From the NCBI GenBank assembly GCA_964599375.1, contig CAZREW010000003.1:186001-250000 (forward strand): 64,000 bases of DNA, given 5' to 3'. This document shows, piece by piece, positions 43,149-51,463 of this stretch. This DNA is from JAUWCL01 sp964599375. Its GTDB lineage: Bacteria; Krumholzibacteriota; Krumholzibacteriia; Krumholzibacteriales; Krumholzibacteriaceae. A program made the position numbers and the translations under genes. How positions within the stretch are numbered: the first letter of the stretch is position 1; each line of letters begins with the position of its first letter. The notes below the pieces were generated by a model that was given only the letters and a program-made list of their open reading frames with translations, was not told the DNA's origin and ran no database searches.

Positions 43149-44587
43149 TGGCGGAGAGCGCAGGATTTATACCCGTTATCGGACTCGAAGTGCATGCCCA
43201 GCTTCTGACGCGCACGAAGATGTTCTGCCGGTGCCCGGCAGTGTTCGGCGCGGAGCCCAACACGATGGTCTGCCCGGTATGCCTCGGCCTGCCGGGGGCC
43301 CTTCCCTCGGTCAACCGCAAAGCCGTATCGATGGCCGTGCGGCTCGGCCTCGCCCTCGGATGCCGGATAGAAGGGGAGAGCGTGTTCGCCAGGAAGAATT
43401 ATTTCTACCCCGACGCGCCGAGGAACTACCAGATATCGATGTACGACCGGCCGCTGTGTTCCGGCGGCGGGCTGCGGTTCGAAGACGGGGAGGAGGAGGT
43501 GAGCGTCGGGCTCGAAAGGATACATCTCGAGGACGATGCCGGCAAGCTGCTGCACGGACGGAGTGGGCACAGCCTGATCGATTTCAACAGGTGCGGCACG
43601 CCGCTGGTGGAGATCGTGACGCTTCCCGAGATCGACAGCCCGCGCCGCGCGTCTCTCTTTCTCCAGAATCTGCGCCATGTGCTTAGTTACCTGGGAATAT
43701 GCGATGGAAACCTCGAGGAAGGATCGATGCGCGTCGATGTAAACATATCGATGAGGAGAAGGGACGACAAGGCGCTGGGAACGAGGACGGAGATCAAGAA
43801 CCTCAACTCATTCAAGGCCGTCGAGGCCGGCCTCGAAATGGAGATCGATCGCCAACGGAAGGTACTGAGGTCCGGGGGAAGTGTCGTCCAGGTGACGAAT
43901 CTATGGGACGCGGGAGAAAAAAGGCTCGTCACGATGAGGCGAAAGGAGCAGGCCCACGACTACAGGTATTTCCCCGAGCCGGACCTACCGACCCTGGTGG
44001 TCGACGCGGCGTGGATCGAGGATGAGAGGGCGAAGATACCGGAGCTTCCTCTCGAACGCGCGCGGAGGTTCAGGCGGGAATACGGGTTGTCCGCATATGA
44101 CGCGCGCGTGCTCACGGCAGAGTCAGATATAGCCGATTACTTCGAGAAGACGGCAGGAATGACGGGAGAGCCGAAGATGACGGCGAACTGGGTGATGAGG
44201 GATGTCCTGCGTGAGATAAAGACATACGGAGGGGATACAGGAAGTTTCCCCGTAGGGCCGGAAGAGCTCTCGGGACTGATCGGCCTCATAAAGGACGGAG
44301 TCATCTCGACCTCCGCCGGAACGGAGGTGTTCACCGGGATGCTGGGGTCTGGAGAAGGCGCCCTCGAAGCGGTAAGGCGCCTGGGACTTGAACGGATTTC
44401 GGAGAAAGACGAGATCGAGGCCATAGTCGAAAGGGTCCTCGGTTCCTGTCCCGATGAGGTGGAGAGATATCGCGGCGGAAAGAGGCAGCTGATCAAATTC
44501 TTCGTCGGCCAGGTGATGAAGGAGAGCGCAGGAAAGGCCGATCCGAAGGTCGCCACGGAGCTGTTGCGTAGAAGGCTCGACTCCTGA
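43148..44587 (+). CDS. gatB: aspartyl/glutamyl-tRNA amidotransferase subunit B
   Basis: This is the kinase/transamidase subunit that activates and amidates the charged tRNA. The 479-residue protein has IGLEVHAQLLTRTKMFCRCP, MVCPVCLGLPGALPSVN, the RKNYFYPDAPRNYQISMYDR stretch, and the C-terminal YqeY-like tail domain ending FVGQVMKESAGKADPKVATE-LLRRRL. The ATG overlaps the gatA TGA by one base. The presence of gatCAB suggests at least one of Gln-tRNA or Asn-tRNA is made indirectly. Confidence 0.97.
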   Translation: MAESAGFIPVIGLEVHAQLLTRTKMFCRCPAVFGAEPNTMVCPVCLGLPGALPSVNRKAVSMAVRLGLALGCRIEGESVFARKNYFYPDAPRNYQISMYDRPLCSGGGLRFEDGEEEVSVGLERIHLEDDAGKLLHGRSGHSLIDFNRCGTPLVEIVTLPEIDSPRRASLFLQNLRHVLSYLGICDGNLEEGSMRVDVNISMRRRDDKALGTRTEIKNLNSFKAVEAGLEMEIDRQRKVLRSGGSVVQVTNLWDAGEKRLVTMRRKEQAHDYRYFPEPDLPTLVVDAAWIEDERAKIPELPLERARRFRREYGLSAYDARVLTAESDIADYFEKTAGMTGEPKMTANWVMRDVLREIKTYGGDTGSFPVGPEELSGLIGLIKDGVISTSAGTEVFTGMLGSGEGALEAVRRLGLERISEKDEIEAIVERVLGSCPDEVERYRGGKRQLIKFFVGQVMKESAGKADPKVATELLRRRLDS

Positions 44588-44594
44588 GCGGCGA

Positions 44595-45149
44595 TCATTG
44601 CATCGTCTTCAGGGCGGCGAACATCCCGGCGGCGAATATCAGGAGCCCGAATCCTGTCATGCAGATCAAGAAGATCCAGGGATCGGAGGCGAGTGAAGCG
44701 CTGATATGGCCGAGGATGCCCGCTATGGCGCCGCTCGATGTCGCGATCCAGTAGCTCATGGTCCTTCCAGCCGAATCGACGAGTGATTCCTGCCCCGACA
44801 TGAGGGCCGATACGTAGTCGAAGTGGCCGACGAACAGTATGAGCGCGGTGGTCGCTACGGCGAACGTCCACACGAGGGAAAGCCTGCTGAAGATGCCGCC
44901 GACGACGCCGCGTCTTTCCAGCCCGAGGCGATCCGACACCTTCGAAGCCACCGCCCGCGTGTCGGGAAGGATGCCCGGCATCGACGAGAGGGTATTCTCC
45001 AGGGCCATGTACGTCTCGAGAGACCGGGCACATCCGGCGCAGGCGGCCAGGTGGACGTTCAGCGCTTTTATCTCGTCGCCAGAGAGTCTTCCGTCGATGT
45101 AGAGGGGCAGAAGCCCCTCGATCCTTTCGCACTCAGCTGATCGCTTCAT
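44595..45149 (-). CDS. zinc-finger anti-sigma factor, membrane-bound
   Basis: The 184-residue protein has an N-terminal zf-HC2 domain with Cys7, His33, Cys37 and Cys40 (HLAACAGC), the ZAS fold that sequesters ECF sigma factors. Two or three membrane segments follow (near 88-107, 130-155 and 160-180). It overlaps the 3' end of the sigma gene by 17 bases, the normal sigma/anti-sigma arrangement. The segment beyond the membrane is short, so the signal is likely sensed within the membrane or by the zinc site. Confidence 0.9.
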   Translation of the reverse strand: MKRSAECERIEGLLPLYIDGRLSGDEIKALNVHLAACAGCARSLETYMALENTLSSMPGILPDTRAVASKVSDRLGLERRGVVGGIFSRLSLVWTFAVATTALILFVGHFDYVSALMSGQESLVDSAGRTMSYWIATSSGAIAGILGHISASLASDPWIFLICMTGFGLLIFAAGMFAALKTMQ

Positions 45150-45723
45150 CTTTCCTCATTCCGGAAAGTTCACGTCTGTCCATCATCTTCTTCATTCTGA
45201 TCTTTGCCCTGTGTATCTGAGTCTTCACCGTTCCCTCCGGTATATCTAGGATAAGGGCTATCTCATGATACTTTCTGCCGGCGAGGTACCGCAGCTCGAT
45301 GACCTCTCTCTGGGCGCCCTCGAGACCGGAAAGAAGCCATTCGATGTCTTCCGAGGCCGTGCGCCTGGCGAGTTCGGCCTCCGGGCCGAGCCTGTCAGAA
45401 GCGATCCCGGCTGTTTTTTCGAGAGGGATGATGCCGTCGCGTTCTTTTGTCCTGACATTGACCGCGTGGTTGCGGGCGACCGACCATATCCATGTCGAGA
45501 GCGAGGAGCGCCCACTGAAAGACGGAAGGCCGCGGTAGATCCTGATGAAAGCCTCCTGGACCGCATCGTCGATATCGTCGCGGCTCCCGAAGACGGAACG
45601 CACGGCCGCGTAAACGACTCCCATGTATCTCTTGACGATCCACTCGAACGCCTTCCCGTCACCGGATTTCGCTTTTTCGAGCAGGTCATGGTCGGTATCA
45701 CCTCTCAATCCATGCTCCTCCAT
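45133..45723 (-). CDS. ECF-family RNA polymerase sigma factor
   Basis: The product of about 196 residues has sigma region 2 (DAVQEAFIRIYRGLPSFSGR and LSTWIWSVARNHAVN) and region 4 with helix-turn-helix YHEIALILDIPEGTVKTQIH. No region 3 or 1.1 is present, as expected for ECF sigmas. The start is uncertain: ATG 45723 lacks a clear ribosome site, and a TTG at 45708 is preceded by GGAGGAG. It is divergent from the small membrane-protein gene at 45918; the 130 bases between may carry its own target promoter, but I could not identify one. Confidence 0.92.
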   Translation of the reverse strand: MEEHGLRGDTDHDLLEKAKSGDGKAFEWIVKRYMGVVYAAVRSVFGSRDDIDDAVQEAFIRIYRGLPSFSGRSSLSTWIWSVARNHAVNVRTKERDGIIPLEKTAGIASDRLGPEAELARRTASEDIEWLLSGLEGAQREVIELRYLAGRKYHEIALILDIPEGTVKTQIHRAKIRMKKMMDRRELSGMRKDEAIS

Positions 45724-45917
45724 GACAGTGCGACAGGGTAAAGGCCGGTTTCGTTTCAAGAATATCGGCTGAAACATGGAAATCACAGAAAAAAAGAGCG
45801 ATCCCTATTTATCCGGGGAAAAAGTGAAACAAAATCACGGAACGAATGTCATACCCTGCAGAGACGAAAGATAGCGGAATTGCCTTAAGGGATCAGAATC
45901 GTAAAAGGAGGAAAGTG

Positions 45918-46280
45918 ATGTTTGATATCCGTCCTGAAGTCGTCGCGATAAGTATTCCGATCATCTTCGTGCTCGGGGCGATAGCGGTCACGATAACGGC
46001 CATGCTGCTCGATGCGGGGCGCAAGGAACGGCAGCACAGGGAAAGGCTGCTGGCGATGGAGAAGGGGATAGAGCTGCCGGAAACGCCGGTGAAGACAAGC
46101 CCGCCAAGGTACCTGGCAATGCGCGCGTGGGGCCTGGTATTCAGCCTCATAGGCCTGGCGCTGTTCATTGGGATCACGGCGGAGGCCGGTATAAGGCACG
46201 GATTATGGGGCCTGATGCCGCTGAGTATCGGGATCGCGCTGCTGGTTTCGGCCAACCTCGAGAAGAAGGATATCTCCTGA
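45918..46280 (+). CDS. small DUF6249-like membrane protein
   Basis: The 120-residue protein has an N-terminal membrane helix (VVAISIPIIFVLGAIAVTIT), then a helix with RHRERLLAMEKGIELP-like spelling (RQHRERLLAMEKGIELPETP), and two more membrane helices near the C terminus. This matches the DUF6249 type, of unknown role, often beside ECF sigma/anti-sigma genes. ATG 45918 has a near-perfect AAAGGAGGAAAG ribosome site. The longer frame from 45846 has no support. Confidence 0.85.
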   Translation: MFDIRPEVVAISIPIIFVLGAIAVTITAMLLDAGRKERQHRERLLAMEKGIELPETPVKTSPPRYLAMRAWGLVFSLIGLALFIGITAEAGIRHGLWGLMPLSIGIALLVSANLEKKDIS

Positions 46281-46315
46281 GAGCGTTCCGGATACGCGTG
46301 GATGAGGGGGCAGAG

Positions 46316-46345
46316 TTGACACTCAGTCTCCTCTTTCTATATGAT
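46316..46345 (+). promoter_or_regulatory. promoter of the WD40 lipoprotein gene
   Basis: TTGACA (46316-46321) and TATGAT (46340-46345) are 18 bases apart; TATATG with 16 bases is an alternative reading. The leader would be only about 15 bases, containing GGGAGGG. Confidence 0.55.
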
Positions 46346-46365
46346 GGCCGCGGGAGGGTTTCAGG

Positions 46366-47853
46366 ATGTACAGAAAGGCAATGCTCGCAGCCTGTATCGC
46401 GGCGGCGATCGCCCTTTCAGGTTGTCCATTACGGCGCCCCGATCAGCCCGGGTCCCCGGAACCCCCTGAATCAGCCCGTTCATTCCCATGCTGCGTCCTC
46501 CGCAGCCATAAGGGCAGGGTCATCCATGTGGAATTCGCACCGCTGAGCAACAGGCTGGTCTCCCTGAGCGAAGACGGTGTCGACAGGTCGACAATGATCT
46601 TCTGGCACGGCTCGACAGGTGGCATGCTCGATTCATTCACCAACATAGACAACGCCGACAGGGACGTTGAATTCAGCGGGAACGGAAAGACGATAGGGAT
46701 CGGCAGCAGGACCCTTTTTCTAATCGACGCGCAGAATTTCAGGCTTGTCAGGACATTTGAGGCGGAAGCCTATGAATATCTGAAGGTCATCGACCTCGAG
46801 TTCGGCGGCTTCGAATGGCCATTCGCGATAAAGAGGTATGACGTTGAAACGAGGTTCCGAAGCGTCACTTCAGTATCTTTCTCTCCGGATGAGCGATATG
46901 TAGCGTCCGGTCACGAGAACGGGCAGGTGAAGATCTGGGAGATAAAGACAGGAGACCTGCTCAACGTGCTCTGGGCGACGAAGGTCTTCGGTGGGGTGCT
47001 CGATGTCGAGTTCAGCCCGGACGGGAGATACATCGCGGCATGCCAGGACGACGAGCGCCTGAGGGTCTGGAGGTTCCCCGACTATCGCGAAAAATCCCTC
47101 ATTGGGCACAGGAGGGCGGTCTATACGATCGCGTTCGATCCCGTCTCAGGCCGCCTGGTATCAGCCGGAGCCGCAGGAAGGGTGCTTGTCTGGGATATCG
47201 AGTCGCGCGGGAAGCTGAAGGAGATAAAGGCTCATCAAAAGGCGATCATGTCGGTGGCCGTCTCGCTGGACGGCAGAACGCTTCTTACCGGAAGCAAGGA
47301 CAACACGGTCGGGATATGGGACCTGGGAACAGGAAGGCTGATAGAGGTGCTGCACGGGCACTCGAAACAGGTCAATTCGGTCACGCTGAATTCGAACGCG
47401 ACCCTGCTTGCGAGCGGGAGCGATGACGGCACCGTGCGGATCTGGGATATCTCAGGCTTGAGACTCTGTGACAACATATCCCTTACACCGGAGCCTTTCT
47501 ATCCTGCGCGGCTCGACGGACGGGTATGGTTCGAGGATGATTCAGGTGACGGCGTCCTCTCGCCCGGAGAGAAGGGGAGGTTCATGCTGACAGTCAGGAA
47601 CACAGGTGAGGAAGCAGCGTTCAACATAGTGACGCTCGCAATACCGGATACAGTCGCAGCGGGGCTGGAGATCGAAACGCCCGGACTGGTCCCGATGCTT
47701 TTGCCGGGAAGATCTGTCGAGGAGTTTGTAACTGTAAGGAACAGAGGAGATAAGACCGTTCAGGACGTTGTTTTCACTTTCAGGGTGCTTGAATCGAACG
47801 GTTTTCACGTCAATCCGCCGCTGAAGTCAGCAATAGCCCTCTCGAAACCGTAA
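46366..47853 (+). CDS. WD40-repeat lipoprotein
   Basis: The 495-residue precursor has a lipobox ALSGC (Cys20). Residues 45-370 form WD40 repeats, with clear GH...WD pairs in the second half (SGHENGQVKIWEIKTGDLL, LVSAGAAGRVLVWDIESRG, LLTGSKDNTVGIWDLGTG, LASGSDDGTVRIWDISG). A C-terminal domain at about 385-495 (EDDSGDGVLSPGEKGRFMLT, VRNTGEEAAFNIV) resembles an immunoglobulin-like CARDB module. It is a periplasmic or surface scaffold without catalytic motifs. Confidence 0.88.
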   Translation: MYRKAMLAACIAAAIALSGCPLRRPDQPGSPEPPESARSFPCCVLRSHKGRVIHVEFAPLSNRLVSLSEDGVDRSTMIFWHGSTGGMLDSFTNIDNADRDVEFSGNGKTIGIGSRTLFLIDAQNFRLVRTFEAEAYEYLKVIDLEFGGFEWPFAIKRYDVETRFRSVTSVSFSPDERYVASGHENGQVKIWEIKTGDLLNVLWATKVFGGVLDVEFSPDGRYIAACQDDERLRVWRFPDYREKSLIGHRRAVYTIAFDPVSGRLVSAGAAGRVLVWDIESRGKLKEIKAHQKAIMSVAVSLDGRTLLTGSKDNTVGIWDLGTGRLIEVLHGHSKQVNSVTLNSNATLLASGSDDGTVRIWDISGLRLCDNISLTPEPFYPARLDGRVWFEDDSGDGVLSPGEKGRFMLTVRNTGEEAAFNIVTLAIPDTVAAGLEIETPGLVPMLLPGRSVEEFVTVRNRGDKTVQDVVFTFRVLESNGFHVNPPLKSAIALSKP

Positions 47854-47903
47854 TGTTCCCATCCTGAAGCAGGTCATATAGGCTTTTATACAAATATTTT
47901 GGC

Positions 47904-47932
47904 TGGAAATCGGAGGCAGGCTGTGCTATAAT
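47904..47932 (+). promoter_or_regulatory. promoter upstream of a long structured leader
   Basis: TGGAAA (47904-47909) and TATAAT (47927-47932), preceded by TGC, are spaced by 17 bases. Transcription would start near 47939, leaving a leader of about 128 bases. Confidence 0.6.
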
Positions 47933-47938
47933 ACGATC

Positions 47939-48066
47939 AATAATAAGGAATCGTTATGATTCCTCCTCGAACTTGAACCCGGGGGCTTCGCAGCCTCCAC
48001 TTTGGAAATTCATCCGAGTCCGCGGGTCCACACCGGTCATCCGGTTGTACCCAGGGAAGGGACATC
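47939..48066 (+). promoter_or_regulatory. structured 5' leader of the gene at 48067, candidate cis-regulatory RNA
   Basis: Three hairpins can be drawn: GGAATC-GTTAT-GATTCC (47947-47963); a seven-pair stem GGGGGCT-TCGC-AGCCTCC near 47981-47998; and a long imperfect stem GGGT..ACACCGG-TCAT-CCGGT.GTACCC near 48025-48053, ending just before the GGGAAGGGA ribosome site. I do not recognise a known riboswitch class. The last stem could control ribosome access. Confidence 0.4.
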
Positions 48067-48720
48067 ATGGGCCTGGCTAGAGTACTGGTTGCAGCCGCGA
48101 TAGCGGTCTCACTCCCCGCCCTCGTACAGGGGGCGATCTTCACGAGCCACATAGCGTCTGACGCGGAGCTGGTCGCAATGCTGTCCGACACGATGTTCGT
48201 CGCGGAGGGAAGGATAGGAGACCGCGGCGGCGCTGCGACATTCGAGCTCGATCTCGGGCAGGATACCGCCGCGCCTTTTACGGCCGCCCAGTATGACTGG
48301 CAGAGCGGCACTGTAGAGCCCTTTACTCTGACGTATGATGCGGTTACCAGTCTGGTTACATTCACACTCGGAGGGGTGACGCTCCAGTATACGACCTCGT
48401 GGTTCGATTTCGACCAGGTCTTCGTAAGGACGAGGGCCGTAAACGAGGGTTCGTCGGTTGCGGTGAGTGATATCGTCATCGACGGGGAGAGCGTGATGGA
48501 TCAATCACAGGCAATCGGGAACGGATCAGACATCCTCTGGATAAGGGGAGCGATGCTGGACAACGGTTTTACCCTCGCGGGTAACGCCGTACTTTCCTGG
48601 ACAGGGGCCGCGCCGACGCAGTCCCGCCTCGCCTTCCAGGTCAAGATAGGAAAGCTCGGAATCGTTTCCACAGAGGAGAGCAGCTGGAGCGGGATAAAGA
48701 ATATATCCGGCGGCAGCTGA
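48067..48720 (+). CDS. secreted protein, choice-of-anchor-like domain
   Basis: The 217-residue precursor has a signal peptide (LVAAAIAVSLPALVQGA, cleaved near residue 23). The mature part is beta-rich, with VEPFTLTYDAVTSLVTFTLG near residue 78-97 and DQVFVRTRAVNEGSSVAVSD near 117-136. This spacing resembles the choice-of-anchor W type domain of exported proteins, which I recognise only loosely. No PEP-CTERM or LPXTG anchor is visible at the C terminus. The gene has its own promoter, a long structured leader and a terminator, so it is a single-gene unit. Confidence 0.75.
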   Translation: MGLARVLVAAAIAVSLPALVQGAIFTSHIASDAELVAMLSDTMFVAEGRIGDRGGAATFELDLGQDTAAPFTAAQYDWQSGTVEPFTLTYDAVTSLVTFTLGGVTLQYTTSWFDFDQVFVRTRAVNEGSSVAVSDIVIDGESVMDQSQAIGNGSDILWIRGAMLDNGFTLAGNAVLSWTGAAPTQSRLAFQVKIGKLGIVSTEESSWSGIKNISGGS

Positions 48721-48748
48721 CATTCCCGTCAACGTCTGGATCCATCGA

Positions 48749-48777
48749 AGGGGCCGCCTGCCGCGGTTCCTTTTTTT
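48749..48777 (+). terminator. intrinsic terminator after the secreted-protein gene
   Basis: AGGGGCCGC (48749-48757) pairs with GCGGTTCCT (48763-48771) through nine pairs, two of them G-T, around loop CTGCC, and runs into seven Ts. Confidence 0.85.
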
Positions 48778-48883
48778 ATTGAACCCGGGAAGCGGCGACG
48801 GTATAGTGTCGTAGTCGCGCGGGCGGCAGGCGCCGCGCCGGGCGGGATGGAACGTTTTCCGTGTGGATGATGAAGGGAGGAAG

Positions 48884-49525
48884 ATGATGAGGAGGATGTT
48901 CCGTTTCTTTTTTCACCTCTACCTGATCTTCGCCGCTTCAGTGGCGATGACGGGGATCTCCATTGGACAGGTCCTGATCAACGAGTACATGCCCGATCCG
49001 GCCAGGGACTGGGACGGGGACGGCGAGTACGATTATCGAAGCGACGAGTGGGTCGAGATCGTAAATACCGGTGACTCTTCTGTCGACCTGAGCTCCTTTC
49101 TGCTCAGGGACGCGGGGGACCTGGTCCTGTGGAGGTATGGGTTCTCCGGGTATCTGGCCCCTGGAGAGACGAGGATCGTCTACGGGAGCGACGCCGTCGC
49201 GTGGGAGGAATCGAACGGGTTCCCCGCATACGGCCTCAGCCTGAACAACGCGGGGGACGAGATCATTCTCTGTCGCATCGCAGGAGCAGAGACGCTCATC
49301 GTCGATACTGCCTTGTTCGGAAGAAGTGCCGTAGACGACAGATCGATCGGGAGAACTGTGACCGATACCGGAGTCTGGGCGATATACGATGCCTGGAATC
49401 CATGTCCGGACAGCTGTTCCCCGTCGGGCAACGGGTGTATACCAACACCCGGGGAAGCGAACGACTGCATCACATCGGTCGTTGAACGGAGCTGGGGCTC
49501 TATCAAGATGATCGAGAGAAGGTAG
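48884..49525 (+). CDS. exported lamin-tail-domain protein
   Basis: The product of about 213 residues has a signal peptide (FFFHLYLIFAASVAMTGISIG). A lamin-tail (LTD) fold follows, opening QVLINEYMPDPARDWDGDGE with DEWVEIVNTGDSSVDLSSFL, GYLAPGETRIVYG and GLSLNNAGDEIILC. The DxDGDGxxD stretch may bind calcium. The end carries four cysteines (CPDSCSPSGNGC and a later C) and no sorting signal. LTD modules occur in secreted nucleases and surface proteins, but no catalytic domain is attached. ATG 48884 or 48887 follows GGGAGG; a GTG at 48863 is less likely. Confidence 0.82.
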   Translation: MMRRMFRFFFHLYLIFAASVAMTGISIGQVLINEYMPDPARDWDGDGEYDYRSDEWVEIVNTGDSSVDLSSFLLRDAGDLVLWRYGFSGYLAPGETRIVYGSDAVAWEESNGFPAYGLSLNNAGDEIILCRIAGAETLIVDTALFGRSAVDDRSIGRTVTDTGVWAIYDAWNPCPDSCSPSGNGCIPTPGEANDCITSVVERSWGSIKMIERR

Positions 49526-49637
49526 TCTGAGGGGCCGGTCCCGCCGTGCGTTATGATAGATGTTCCATCCCCCCGGCGGCCGGCCCGGCTATCGTTTTCC
49601 GTTTACCGGCCGGGTTCCTTGTGCTAGCGTCTCGAGC

Positions 49638-51371
49638 ATGAGCGATTTTGAGAAGCAGGAAATGGATGCGGCCCACACGGCCGACGAAGGCGGCGAGGTC
49701 ATCAACCGCTGCTGGGAGTACCTCTCGTGCGAGAATGCCGACTGCCCCGCTTATGGTCAGGATGAATCACCGTGCTGGGAGGTCACCGGCCACAGGTGCG
49801 GCGACAGGGTCTTCGCGCGCCTTGAGGAAAAGCTGATCCAGTGCTGCTTCAAATGCCCATTCTTCAAGCAGCTCAAGGAGAGGGTAAAAGGGCGCAGATG
49901 GGCCGACATCACTCTTCTGGAGACCCTGGAGGATGCTCTGATAAGGTCCTCGAAGTATTCGACCAAAGTCGAGGGCCTCTATATGGAGGTGATCAGGCGG
50001 AGCAAGCTGATGAACCTGCTCGGCGAGGTCAGCAAGATCATCGCGAGGCTCGACAAGGAAGAGGACATTATACTGGCCATCCTTACCGTCACGACAGCCC
50101 GCGAGGGGTTGGGATTCAACCGTGCCTTCGCTTTCCTCAGGGGCGAGGAATACAATCTTCTGCGAGGAAAGTACGCCCTGGGGCCTTCATCGCCCGAAGA
50201 GGCCGAGTCAATCTGGAAGATCCTGGACAAGGACAGCGATGCTTCGCTCGAGAAGCTCGTCAGCAAGGGTCAGAAGCTCCATTACCTGCGAAACAGCCCT
50301 CTTACAAAGATAACTCGCCGGTACGCGATATCCCTGGACGATCCCGAGGGGATGATTGCGAGCGGCATGAACGAGGTCCGGTTCGTGACCGGAAGAGAGC
50401 TGAGGTCGGTGGGCGACCGGGAGATAGCTAGCGCTCTGGGGCTCGAGGACTTCTGTATAATCCCGATCGCTACCATCGAGGATAAGCTCGGCCTGCTGAT
50501 CGTCGATAACATATTTACGGGCAAGGAGGTCACGGCCGAAGACGCGCATCTTCTGGAGATGGTTGTAAGTCACGCTACCACATCGCTTCGCGCGGCGCAA
50601 TTAAAGGAATCTCTAGGCAAGAATGTGGAGAGCCTCAAGGCCACGTACCGAAAGCTCAAGGCGAACGAGGAGAGGATGCTCAGAGCGGAGAAGCTGGCGA
50701 TCTCCGGAGAGCTGACCTCGTCGGTCCTTCATGAGATCAAGAATCCGCTCGTGGCGATCGGCGGTTTCGCGCGCAATCTCTGGGAGAGCGGAAAACTCGA
50801 CGTGACCGACCGCGAGAAGGTCCAGATCATCATGAACGAGACCGAGAGGCTCGAGGACTATCTCGGGAACCTCCAGTCGAGCGTGAGCAGGCTGAAGGTC
50901 GAGGACAGCGATATAAACCAGATCGTCGAGGATGTCTGCCAGCTGATGCGTAACGAGTTCTCGGAGCGTAACATCGAGCTTCTCAAGAGCCTTGCGCCAG
51001 GGCTACCCGGCTGCCGTATCGATCAGGTCAAGATCCATGAGGCTTTTCTGAATATTCTGACAAACGCCTCGGAGGCGATCGGTAAAGACGGCCGCGTATG
51101 GGTGAAGACATGGACGGACGAAGGCGAGGGGCTGCTCCACATCGAGATAAAGGATAGCGGCGGTGGGATTCCCAAGGACAAGATCTCGAGGATCTTCACC
51201 CCGTTCTATACCACTAAGGAAGCCGGATCGGGCCTCGGCCTGGCCTTTGTACATAGGATCGTGCGCGATCACGGTGGAAACATATCGGTCACCAGCACGA
51301 GGGGAAAAGGATCGACATTCACAATCACGCTGCCCGCCTATCCCCTGGAAGAGCCTGTCCAGCCCTCCTGA
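49638..51371 (+). CDS. GAF-domain sensor histidine kinase with Cys-rich N terminus
   Basis: The 577-residue protein has an N-terminal cysteine-rich module (Cys25, 31, 36, 46, 54, 69, 70, 73; CWEYLSC...CPAY...CWEV...C...CCFKC) of the two-CW type, then a GAF domain at about 125-320, a coiled coil, a dimerisation domain with the H-box SVLHEIKNPLVAIGG (His365), and an ATPase domain with N-box NILTNASEAI, G1 DSGGGIPKD and FTPFYTTKEAGSGLGLAFVH. No membrane helix is present, so sensing is cytoplasmic. No response regulator is adjacent. ATG 49638 lacks a strong ribosome site; the frame is open upstream to 49560. Confidence 0.9.
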   Translation: MSDFEKQEMDAAHTADEGGEVINRCWEYLSCENADCPAYGQDESPCWEVTGHRCGDRVFARLEEKLIQCCFKCPFFKQLKERVKGRRWADITLLETLEDALIRSSKYSTKVEGLYMEVIRRSKLMNLLGEVSKIIARLDKEEDIILAILTVTTAREGLGFNRAFAFLRGEEYNLLRGKYALGPSSPEEAESIWKILDKDSDASLEKLVSKGQKLHYLRNSPLTKITRRYAISLDDPEGMIASGMNEVRFVTGRELRSVGDREIASALGLEDFCIIPIATIEDKLGLLIVDNIFTGKEVTAEDAHLLEMVVSHATTSLRAAQLKESLGKNVESLKATYRKLKANEERMLRAEKLAISGELTSSVLHEIKNPLVAIGGFARNLWESGKLDVTDREKVQIIMNETERLEDYLGNLQSSVSRLKVEDSDINQIVEDVCQLMRNEFSERNIELLKSLAPGLPGCRIDQVKIHEAFLNILTNASEAIGKDGRVWVKTWTDEGEGLLHIEIKDSGGGIPKDKISRIFTPFYTTKEAGSGLGLAFVHRIVRDHGGNISVTSTRGKGSTFTITLPAYPLEEPVQPS

Positions 51372-51378
51372 ACCCGTA

Positions 51379-51407
51379 TTGACAAATCAGCTTCCATCGG
51401 ATAACCT
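51379..51407 (+). promoter_or_regulatory. candidate promoter of the cobalamin/mutase operon
   Basis: A consensus TTGACA (51379-51384) and TAACCT (51402-51407) are 17 bases apart. A bulged hairpin (51414-51435) lies in the leader. No B12-box or cobalamin riboswitch is visible. Confidence 0.45.
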
Positions 51408-51463
51408 CTTTGTCCTACCGGCGATATGCCGTAGGTATGCCGGGCATTAGAGGGAAGGTCCTG

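Noticed and set aside
51372..51463. Cobalamin riboswitch before cobO
   Set aside because: The leader is under 60 bases and lacks the B12-box and four-way-junction sequences.
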